Source of the DNA: Candidatus Gastranaerophilales bacterium
Lineage (GTDB): Bacteria; Cyanobacteriota; Vampirovibrionia; Gastranaerophilales; Gastranaerophilaceae
NCBI GenBank assembly: GCA_944324235.1
Contig: CALUVN010000019.1
Location: forward strand, 1-36,883
Direction: 5' to 3'
Length of the DNA stretch: 36,883 bases
Under the pieces are notes generated by a model. The model ran no database searches and was not told the origin of the DNA. It saw only the letters and a program-made list of their open reading frames with translations. The number at the start of each line of letters is the position of its first letter. The first letter of the stretch is position 1. The position numbers were made by a program, and so were the translations under genes. Below, in pieces: positions 20,510 to 27,915 of the stretch.

Positions 20510-21706
20510 TTAGATATCATCTTCAAGTTCAAAGTCGCTGTAATCAAATTCATCTTCTTCATTTCCTCCATCAGCGCCGGTCTGGGCTTCAGTTTGTTCA
20601 GTTTCTTCAGTTCCGACCGAATCATTTGCAAATGATTCTTCTTCCTGAATATCATCATCCTGAACTTTTTCTTGTTTTACGGCTGCAGGTTTGCCGGAAC
20701 CTTTTTCTGCTACTTCTTTAATCTTTACACCGTACCTGTCGTTGATAATGACAAGTTCTCCTTTTGCGATAAATTTGCCCTCAACGCTGAGTGTAACCAT
20801 ATTTTCATAAATTGAAGTCAGGTCAACCACCATCCCCTGTTCAATCTTTTTCAAATCGCCAAGAGATATTTTGATAGCGTCAAATTCGCCTATCATATCA
20901 ACTTCTATACTATCCCACAAGTTTGGATTACCTGCAGTCATATTTTCACCTCCATCTTCATCCGTAACCATAACAAGTCCTAAATTCGGATTAAGTTTTA
21001 CATCAAATTCATTGTCTTTGTATATTAATTTTACTTTTTTAATATTACTGTTTTCGAAAACAACAATATCTTCTACATCAAGTTCTTTAACATCCAGCAT
21101 TGAAAATCTGGTAACGCCGATTCTTACTTTTGTTGTAATCGTGCTGGCAAGAAAATCGTCATTATCAAATTTGTTTACACCTTCCGGTACACTTTGAGGA
21201 TTCATCAATACAGCAGGAACAGAAACGATGAATTTTGCAACCGCGCCTTCATTTTCATCCTTCAGTAAAAATGTCAGATGAATCATATCAAAATTTACCC
21301 TTTTTAAAAGGTTCGGAGCAGGCGGTATTAAAAGCTGCGATACCGAGCCGAATAAAAAGTCATTAAATGCCGTAATAATTTTTGTTTCAAGTTCTGTCAG
21401 GTTATTCAGGTTAAATCCTCTGTTGGAGCGTCCCAGTATTCTGTTTAAAATTGCACTGATAGCCTGTTCAGATGCTCTGAAGAACATATCATGTTCGTCA
21501 TCAATACGGACTTTTGTTACAAAATAGTAACTTTTGTCCATAAGGGTATTAATATTTTTACTTATTCCCAGCAGTCTGAATGTAAAGCCCGGGGTAAAAA
21601 ATTCATCACAAGTTTCCTGCAGTACCGGCGGAAAAACATCCTTATACCACTGGTATTGATAATACAATTCGCGAGATTCAATTGAGTCTAAGGTTTCATT
21701 CGTCAT
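20510..21706 (-). CDS. Flagellar motor switch protein with two SpoA regions (FliM/FliN/FliY-like)
   Basis: 398 aa, first gene of the flagellar operon. The N-terminal 165 residues (FFRASEQAISAILNRILGR, ELETKIITAFNDFLFGSVSQLL) resemble the middle domain of FliM/FliY. Two SpoA-like beta regions follow: residues about 190-250 (TTKVRIGVTRFSMLDVKELDVEDIVVFENSNIKKVKLIY) and about 270-335 (VDMIGEFDAIKISLGDLKKIEQGMVVDL...GELVIINDRYGVKIKEV), the second very FliN-like. The last 60 residues are strongly acidic. Two SpoA domains in one chain could supply both the FliM-type and FliN-type units of the C-ring. There is no N-terminal LSQ.EID CheY-binding motif. Confidence 0.85.
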   Translation of the reverse strand: MTNETLDSIESRELYYQYQWYKDVFPPVLQETCDEFFTPGFTFRLLGISKNINTLMDKSYYFVTKVRIDDEHDMFFRASEQAISAILNRILGRSNRGFNLNNLTELETKIITAFNDFLFGSVSQLLIPPAPNLLKRVNFDMIHLTFLLKDENEGAVAKFIVSVPAVLMNPQSVPEGVNKFDNDDFLASTITTKVRIGVTRFSMLDVKELDVEDIVVFENSNIKKVKLIYKDNEFDVKLNPNLGLVMVTDEDGGENMTAGNPNLWDSIEVDMIGEFDAIKISLGDLKKIEQGMVVDLTSIYENMVTLSVEGKFIAKGELVIINDRYGVKIKEVAEKGSGKPAAVKQEKVQDDDIQEEESFANDSVGTEETEQTEAQTGADGGNEEDEFDYSDFELEDDI

Positions 21707-21745
21707 TTGTCAGCTAACTATCCCCGTCAAATTATCTGTTCGAAC

Positions 21746-21774
21746 ATTATGGGTACATCCCACTACAATAACAA
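21746..21774 (-). promoter_or_regulatory. Promoter of the flagellar export operon
   Basis: Minus strand: TTGTTA (21774-21769), 17 bases, CATAAT (21751-21746), a fair sigma-70 match. The untranslated leader would be about 35 bases. The rest of 21707-21867, between the divergent flagellar operon and hemW, shows a TATAAA at 21854 that would make the hemW message leaderless. Confidence 0.5.
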
Positions 21775-21867
21775 TAGGAGATTATGTACAACTTCACATC
21801 AACTGTTTAATGTATTTTATTGAAAAGTCATAAACCCGCAGATTGATTTTTATTATAAAATACTTTT

Positions 21868-22956
21868 ATGGTGAAAAATGTCTATATTCACATACCTTTT
21901 TGCAAATCAAAGTGTAAATATTGTTCTTTTATCTCATATCCTTGCATTAGTTTAAAAGAAAAATATCTGGATGCACTGAAAGAGGAGATTTCACGATTTT
22001 ATGCGGGAGAAGAAATCTCAACTTTATACTTTGGCGGAGGAACTCCGTCATTGCTCAAAACAGAGGAGTTTTTAAGACTACTGGAGTGTTTTAAATTCGA
22101 ACCTGACTGTGAAATTACTGCGGAATTAAATCCTGACGGGTTGACGTTTGAATATTTAGAATCTCTGCATAATATTGGTATAAACAGAATCAGTCTCGGA
22201 TGTCAGACCTTTGATGAGAAAATTTTGAAATTAATCGGCAGACGTCATACGGCAGCCGATGTAGTTACTGCCGTACAAAATGCGCAGAGAGCAGGTTTTG
22301 GAAATATAAGTCTTGATTTTATCTACGGACTGCCTGAACAAACGGTCGAAAGTTTTGTACAGGACTTACGGAGGGCGCTTTCTCTCGGTATTCAGCATAT
22401 ATCGCTTTACGGATTAAAAATTGATGAAGGGTGTTATTTTTATAAACATCCGCCTGAGTGCTTGCCTGATGACGATATGCAGGCCGATATGTATAAGCAG
22501 GCTATAGAAATTTTAACTGAAAACGGATTTGAACATTATGAAATAAGTAATTTTTCGCTTGAAGGTTTTAACTCAAGACATAATTTGAATTACTGGGATA
22601 ATAATACTTATTACGGATTTGGGGCAGCTGCACACGGTTACGTTGGCGGGGTAAGATATTTTAATAAAGAAACTCTTGAGGATTATATTAAAAATCCACT
22701 AATCCGTTTTGAAGAACATCTTGTTACTCCTCAGGAAAAGCTGGAAGAAGAAATTTTCTTAGGGTTCAGGCGCGGCCGCGGAATTAATACTGAAAAAATT
22801 AATGCAAAATTTGATATTAATTTTGAAAAGAAATATCAAAATATTCTTCAAAAATATATCCAGACAGGTCATATCCTTAAAACAAAATACGGATACAAAT
22901 TTTCGGATGAAGGATTTATGCTGAGCAATTTTATACTTGCGGAATTTTTGGAATAA
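21868..22956 (+). CDS. hemW: HemW-like radical SAM protein (coproporphyrinogen oxidase-like)
   Basis: 362-aa radical SAM protein. HIPFCKSKCKYCSF carries C12, C16, C19 and the F-type spacing of HemN/HemW. YFGGGTPSLL, ELNPDG, ISLGCQTFDEKILKLIGRRHTAADV and LDFIYGLPEQT follow in the HemW order. HNLNYWDNNTYYGFGAAAHGYVGGVRYFN marks the C-terminal domain. HemW is now seen as a heme-binding chaperone rather than the oxygen-independent oxidase, and the short N-terminus here lacks the extra HemN trip-wire region. No Shine-Dalgarno precedes the ATG. A terminator follows directly. Confidence 0.9.
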   Translation: MVKNVYIHIPFCKSKCKYCSFISYPCISLKEKYLDALKEEISRFYAGEEISTLYFGGGTPSLLKTEEFLRLLECFKFEPDCEITAELNPDGLTFEYLESLHNIGINRISLGCQTFDEKILKLIGRRHTAADVVTAVQNAQRAGFGNISLDFIYGLPEQTVESFVQDLRRALSLGIQHISLYGLKIDEGCYFYKHPPECLPDDDMQADMYKQAIEILTENGFEHYEISNFSLEGFNSRHNLNYWDNNTYYGFGAAAHGYVGGVRYFNKETLEDYIKNPLIRFEEHLVTPQEKLEEEIFLGFRRGRGINTEKINAKFDINFEKKYQNILQKYIQTGHILKTKYGYKFSDEGFMLSNFILAEFLE

Positions 22957-22988
22957 AAAAGCTTCCTTATATAGGAAGCTTTTTTATT
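22955..22988. terminator. Bidirectional terminator after hemW
   Basis: AAAAAAGCTTCCT (22955-22967) and its exact reverse complement (22973-22985) with a five-base loop; the hemW stop codon overlaps the left arm. T runs on both sides let it serve hemW (+) and the convergent 141-aa gene (-). Confidence 0.88.
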
Positions 22989-23030
22989 TTTCGATTATTT
23001 TTTGATTAAGCTATTTCAAAATAAGCTATT

Positions 23031-23456
23031 TTATGAAACAGCTTCTGCAACATCATCAATATTATCTACTGCATCTTCAACAATCCCATCAGCTTTACCT
23101 TTTTTAAACAAATTAGCAGCAGCATCCCAGGTGTGTTTAGTTACCCATTCACAACCTTCAGCCAGCTTGTTGATACCGTTCTTAAACCAGCCTGCAGCAT
23201 CATCTAATTGTTGAGGTTTGAAACCTAATTTATTAGCACCAACCATAGCACCTGCCACAACAACAGCAGCAAGCAAAACTTTACCTATGGTTTTCATTGC
23301 ACTGCCTTTTTTCTTTTCTTCAACCGGTTGAGTTTCTTCAGCTTTTGTGAATTTACCCTGACGGTTAATTAAATCTTGAATATCTTTTTGAGAATTTGCA
23401 GCCTGAGCTTTAGGCGCTTCACCACGAAAACTTACACCTGACACAGAACTAATCAT
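23031..23456 (-). CDS. Small membrane protein with VSFRG N-terminus, 141 aa
   Basis: MISSVSGVSFRGE opens the protein. A short V-S-F-(K/R)-G motif at the start is, from memory, shared by many otherwise unrelated proteins of Gastranaerophilales and may be a lineage-specific tag. Residues 24-50 are charged. IGKVLLAAVVVAGAMVGANKLGF (57-79) is one membrane helix. The C-terminal 60 residues are amphipathic (DAAGWFKNGINKLAEGCEWVTKHTWDAAANLFKKGKADGIVEDAVDNIDDVAEAVS). AAGGAGG eight bases before the ATG is a very strong ribosome binding site, suggesting abundance. Convergent with hemW. Function unknown. Confidence 0.75.
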   Translation of the reverse strand: MISSVSGVSFRGEAPKAQAANSQKDIQDLINRQGKFTKAEETQPVEEKKKGSAMKTIGKVLLAAVVVAGAMVGANKLGFKPQQLDDAAGWFKNGINKLAEGCEWVTKHTWDAAANLFKKGKADGIVEDAVDNIDDVAEAVS

Positions 23457-23500
23457 TTAGATAGCCTCCTTGTATTTTTTAACCTTTACACAAATTTTAT

Positions 23501-23565
23501 TCTATACACTAAATAAAACCCCTAACAAATTAATTTTGACTTAAAACAGATGATTTTTCAATAAT
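23501..23565. promoter_or_regulatory. Divergent promoters for the 141-aa gene and the DUF1822-like operon
   Basis: Minus strand: TTGTTA (23528-23523), 16 bases, TATAGA (23506-23501) for the 141-aa gene. Plus strand: TTGACT (23536-23541), 18 bases, AATAAT (23560-23565) for the large operon. The two -35 boxes are only seven bases apart, so a regulator binding here could affect both. Confidence 0.5.
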
Positions 23566-23643
23566 TGTTACAAAAATTTACGAAAATTTTGGAATATTTT
23601 TTTGCCATGTGCAATCTATATTATTACAGGAGGAAAAAAGATT

Positions 23644-26600
23644 ATGGAATCAGGACAGGAAACATTAATTTATATAGAAGAAAACGATAAAGCAGAAGCC
23701 GGAATTCAGTCAAAAGGTTTTGCAAAAGCAGAGGTGAAAAACAGAGCGTATATAAATACTCTTGGCGTAGAACTCGGGCTTAAGTATCTTGCATCGGAAG
23801 GCATTAATGTTTCAAATCTTCATAATCTGCATTCGGTTCATAAGTTTTTGGAAGAATTTGACATAGCTGATATTATCCTGCCGAATGTCCATATTGATGT
23901 CCGTGTTGTATTCAGTGACAAATTTATCTTTGTTCCGAAGAGCCATTTTGAATACGGTCTTACTCCTGATATTTATCTTGTGTTCCAGTTGGCTGAAGAT
24001 CACAGCCATGTAAAAGTTCTGGGATTTTTTGAACCGAAACTTATCAATAAGAATAACCAGAACAGAGATTATTATTTTATTGAAAAAGAAAAGCTTACTC
24101 CTATAATTAATCTCAAATCTTATATTGAAAAATGTGCAAATAATACTTCTCAAATTCTTGATAAAAATGTAATTTCGGCATTAGAGGCAAATTTTGTTTC
24201 TATGGTTGATAATGATTTACACGAAAACGATAAAAAAAATCTTATAAGTAATCTGCTTAAGTCTGATGAATTAAGAGACAAATTTATTGAATACAGTAAT
24301 TTTGAAATTCTTTCATACAGAGCAGCAAACAATGAAGATTTTAAAGATTTGTTATCAGAACAGCCGGAAGTTTCGGTTCAGGAATCAGCACCTTCAATCG
24401 CAGCAGTTTCTGCGGAAACTATAACAGAGGAAGCACCGATAGAAGAATCTTCACCAGAAGAAACTCCTGTACAGGAAACGCCTGCGTTGTCTGAAGAAAT
24501 GTCTGCAGTTGAAGAAATGCAAGAAATTCCTGCAGTTGACGAAGCTCTAGCTGCGGATGCCCCTGTTATTGAAGATATTGTTGAGTCTAATATCGACGAA
24601 ACAATAATTGAAAATATTAATCCGGATATTGATATTAATGAAGATTTGCCTAAAGCTGAACCTGCGGAAGCGGCTGATGAGTTTGATTTGTTTGATAAGA
24701 ATACGGATGAGTTCGAAACTCAAAATGAACCTCAGTCACAGCCATTGATTGAAGAGGATTTATCCTCTCATGACATGTCTTCTGAAAATTTGACAGCCGA
24801 TGATATGGCAGTATTAGATGAGATTGCTGCAACCGAAGCACCGGTTAATGATATAGAAATTCAATCTCAGCAAGCAGAAATTCCGCAAGACGAAACTTCG
24901 ATAGAAGAGCTATTTCCTGATATGGTAGAAAATATTGCTGCGTCCGAAGATTCTTACACGGAGGATTCTGCCGCAAGTCAGTCTCTTGATGACTTTTTAA
25001 ATGAAACCACCCCAAAAGATGATGCAGACAGTGATATTGAGTATATTGAAAATGTTGCTCCTGCAGAAATTAATATTGATGAAAATCCTGAAGAAGCCAT
25101 GCGCGGTTATACAACACCGAAGGAAACAGAACCTCAGGAACTTATAAATTTTGATGATATAGACATCAGTGTTACGGAAGGTATTGAAAATTACAGAAAA
25201 GATGATTACTCTTCTAATGATGCCGTGGCATTTGATGTGCTGGAACCGATGTCTTTAAATGTCGATTTATCAAATTCAGGTGACGATGAAGGACAATTTA
25301 TCACTTCACTTTCTGCAGATGAAGCAGTGATGAACAACGAAAAAATTCGCCAGCAAGATATTAAAACGGATATTATTGATAAACAAATAACAGGAATCGG
25401 CGCGATTGATACTATAAGTGCAAACCATGACGAAGATTTGGCCGTAGATATTGATGCTCTTCCGTCAATAGATAATTTGGAAAGTTTTGACAATATTAAT
25501 ACAGATGAACTTCTGCAGCCTATAGATTCAAGTGATATGCTTGATAAAACTATATCAGAGCCGGCAGAAGAAATGTCAATGCCTGAAGAACTTTCTGCTG
25601 ACGCAATAGAAGAATTATCCTCTAATGAAAACGTAACGGATGCGTTTAATACTTCTTCGCTGGAAGATATTACAAGTTCAAACGCTCAGGAAAATTTGCC
25701 TGAAAAAACAGAGCCCGAATCTTTGCCGGAAATTGATAATTTAAGTTTGACACCGGAATCGTTTGAAGAATTAAATGATAATACAGGTTTATTAGATACT
25801 GAAAGTTTAGGTAATATTGAACCTCTGGAAGCTTTGGATAGTCTTGAAGATACAAATATTGATACTGCTTTGGATAATGATAGCAAAATAACATCAGATG
25901 CCTCAGCAAATACTTCCGATATTGATTTGCTGTTTCCTAAAACAGAGCAAAATAATATATCTGCAGAAAAATCAGAAAAGTCTGCCCCTGCAGATTCACC
26001 GCAAGAAGAACTGTTGAGTTTTGCATCTGATGAATTGCCGGTACAAGAGCCTCAAGAAACAGCACAGCAAGAAGAATTAATGACGCTGCCATCGTTTGAA
26101 GAAGATAAAAAAGCTGAAGAAAGTATCCTTCCTGAAGTTACTGATATTTTTCATGAAGCGGGCTCAGGAGAAGAATTATTGCCGGCAGAAAACAATTCTG
26201 TACCGCAGCAAAATACAAATAAAGAGGGCGCAACGGCTGCAGACTCTGCAGAATTAATTTCATTTGCAGAGGATACGCCTGCTGAAACTCCTGCAAATGA
26301 TGACATGCCGTTTACATTGCTGGATGATAATGCAGCAGCTCCAAAACCTGTAAATCTTGAAAATGCAAACCTTTCTTTAGACTCTGCCAGACCTACGTTA
26401 AAAGATGAACTGTCAGCAGCAATGTCTGATGATTTGAGTGCAACCCCTGCAGAGCTTGATTCCAAAAATATTCTTGCGGAAATTGACACCCTTCTGGGTA
26501 CAGAATCTGAGAATACTTATGCAAATGTAAATACACAAAATGAAAATAATCAAAATACATTACGTTTCCAAGACCCTCCGGAACAGGATTTGAGTCCTGA

Positions 26601-27288
26601 AGAAACAATCTATATGCAAACAATGGCAAAGGAAAAGGGTAAAAAAGGCGTTACTTTTCTTCTTGTTATTGTAGCCGCAATGATGGGTGTCTTTGCAGTA
26701 ACAACATTTTTGAAAAATAATAAAACAGCAGATAATTCTGCTTTTACTACACCAAGAGAAGATGAAATTATTGACAATTTCAATAACGAAACAGGTGCAG
26801 AATCTGTACCAAAAGCTCTTCCTGTAGCAAAAGAAACGGTTAAAGCTGCAGTAAAACCGCCGGTAGAAGTTAAAGAACCTCCTGCCCCGTCCGTAAAAAA
26901 AGAAGCGGCAGCTCCAGCTGTAGAAGCAGCCGTAAAAGGTCACTTCTATCCTGAAGTTAAAAAGATAACATTTGAAATTCCTGATTATCTGTCTTATAGT
27001 GAAGGTATGAGAAAATATCTTCAAACAGTCGGCAGAAGTGTAAAATTATCAGCATCAAGTGATTTGCTGTTGACCTCTGATTATTCAGTAACAGATAGAG
27101 TAAAAATAGTGCTGAAGATGACTCCTTCAGGAAATATTAAGAATTCTGAAGTGGATATAAGCAGCGGTTCACAACAAATTGATGACATAGTGTTACAATC
27201 TGTTAAAAATACTTTAGATGTCGTAAAACCCCCTGCTGGTGAGGTTAAAGGGGATGAATTTAATTTAGCTGTTATCATAAACTTTTAA
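23644..27288 (+). CDS. 1214-aa one-pass membrane protein: DUF1822-like head, acidic linker, TonB-C-like tail
   Basis: The ATG at 23644 has GGAGG ten bases upstream; the longer frame from 23602 has no site. Residues about 35-155 (NTLGVELGLKYLASEGINV, DIADIILPNVHIDVRVVF, FIFVPKSHF, DIYLVFQLAEDHSHVKVLGFF) follow the cyanobacterial DUF1822 pattern. Residues about 240-990 are low-complexity, very acidic (Glu, Asp, Ser, Ala, Pro; many EE, PAE, DE). One membrane helix is at about 1003-1024 (VTFLLVIVAAMMGVFAVTTFL), then a Lys/Pro/Ala linker. Residues about 1145-1214 (VKIVLKMTPSGNIKNSEVDISSGSQQIDDIVLQSV) look like a TonB C-terminal domain. So the head is cytoplasmic and the tail periplasmic. It is the first gene of an operon with a sigma factor. 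Confidence 0.78.
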   Translation: MESGQETLIYIEENDKAEAGIQSKGFAKAEVKNRAYINTLGVELGLKYLASEGINVSNLHNLHSVHKFLEEFDIADIILPNVHIDVRVVFSDKFIFVPKSHFEYGLTPDIYLVFQLAEDHSHVKVLGFFEPKLINKNNQNRDYYFIEKEKLTPIINLKSYIEKCANNTSQILDKNVISALEANFVSMVDNDLHENDKKNLISNLLKSDELRDKFIEYSNFEILSYRAANNEDFKDLLSEQPEVSVQESAPSIAAVSAETITEEAPIEESSPEETPVQETPALSEEMSAVEEMQEIPAVDEALAADAPVIEDIVESNIDETIIENINPDIDINEDLPKAEPAEAADEFDLFDKNTDEFETQNEPQSQPLIEEDLSSHDMSSENLTADDMAVLDEIAATEAPVNDIEIQSQQAEIPQDETSIEELFPDMVENIAASEDSYTEDSAASQSLDDFLNETTPKDDADSDIEYIENVAPAEINIDENPEEAMRGYTTPKETEPQELINFDDIDISVTEGIENYRKDDYSSNDAVAFDVLEPMSLNVDLSNSGDDEGQFITSLSADEAVMNNEKIRQQDIKTDIIDKQITGIGAIDTISANHDEDLAVDIDALPSIDNLESFDNINTDELLQPIDSSDMLDKTISEPAEEMSMPEELSADAIEELSSNENVTDAFNTSSLEDITSSNAQENLPEKTEPESLPEIDNLSLTPESFEELNDNTGLLDTESLGNIEPLEALDSLEDTNIDTALDNDSKITSDASANTSDIDLLFPKTEQNNISAEKSEKSAPADSPQEELLSFASDELPVQEPQETAQQEELMTLPSFEEDKKAEESILPEVTDIFHEAGSGEELLPAENNSVPQQNTNKEGATAADSAELISFAEDTPAETPANDDMPFTLLDDNAAAPKPVNLENANLSLDSARPTLKDELSAAMSDDLSATPAELDSKNILAEIDTLLGTESENTYANVNTQNENNQNTLRFQDPPEQDLSPEETIYMQTMAKEKGKKGVTFLLVIVAAMMGVFAVTTFLKNNKTADNSAFTTPREDEIIDNFNNETGAESVPKALPVAKETVKAAVKPPVEVKEPPAPSVKKEAAAPAVEAAVKGHFYPEVKKITFEIPDYLSYSEGMRKYLQTVGRSVKLSASSDLLLTSDYSVTDRVKIVLKMTPSGNIKNSEVDISSGSQQIDDIVLQSVKNTLDVVKPPAGEVKGDEFNLAVIINF

Positions 27289-27328
27289 TTATGATATAAT
27301 GTTGCAGGAACAAGGAAATTCATAAGAA

Positions 27329-27901
27329 GTGGAATTAGCTCAAGACAAAATAGATTTAATAGAAAAAATTATTAAAAACGATAGAAAATTTGCAAATAAC
27401 GAAGATTTGTATGATGACTTCTTTAACGAAACTTGCAAACGTTCACTGGTTATCGTTAAAACAATAACTTCTGATGCAACGCTGGAAGCGTATCTGAAGA
27501 AAATTGCAACCACCTCAATTTTAAATGTTTTAAAAGATTCCGGCAGATTAAGACGAAGCCGGGCAGGTTTTGTCCCAACAAGAGAACTGCCGCTTGAAGA
27601 GGTCTCCAAGTCTGAATCAGGTATTGATTATTCCGGCGTAAAAATAAGTTATGAGGCTGCCTATATTGCCAATACTCCGGAAGATGCCGCATTGCAAAAC
27701 GAAATTATTCAGCGAGTTGCTTCAGCTTTAAAGAAGATTGATAGTGAAGAACCTGAAAAACAATTTTTGAATATCTATAAATTACGTTTTGAAGACGGGA
27801 TGACCCAAAAAGAGATTGCATCTGAACTTAATATTTCACAATCGGAAATTTCCAAAAGACTGTTCAAATTAATGGAAAGAGTCAAGCAGTTTTTTAATTA
27901 A
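27329..27901 (+). CDS. Small sigma-70-family (ECF-like) factor, 190 aa
   Basis: Region 2-like part: YDDFFNETCKRSLVIVKTITSDATLEAYLKKIATTSILNVLKDSGRLRRSR, where AYLKKIATTSILN.L.. resembles region 2.3/2.4. Region 4: AALQNEIIQRVASALKKI...FLNIYKLRFEDGMTQKEIASELNISQSEISKRLFKLMERVKQFF is a clear sigma-4 helix-turn-helix. There is no sigma-3, so it is an ECF-size factor. The start is GTG at 27329; AAGGA lies about 12 bases upstream, so translation may be inefficient or coupled. It follows the 1214-aa gene by 40 bases and precedes the STAND gene by 14. There is no separate anti-sigma gene; its neighbours may fill that role. Confidence 0.85.
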   Translation: MELAQDKIDLIEKIIKNDRKFANNEDLYDDFFNETCKRSLVIVKTITSDATLEAYLKKIATTSILNVLKDSGRLRRSRAGFVPTRELPLEEVSKSESGIDYSGVKISYEAAYIANTPEDAALQNEIIQRVASALKKIDSEEPEKQFLNIYKLRFEDGMTQKEIASELNISQSEISKRLFKLMERVKQFFN

Positions 27902-27915
27902 ACGAAGTTTAAATT

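Noticed and set aside
26560-27024. 154-codon ORF opposite the 1214-aa gene
   Set aside because: Phe/Cys/Arg-rich antisense shadow of Glu/Lys-rich coding; no start signal or family features.
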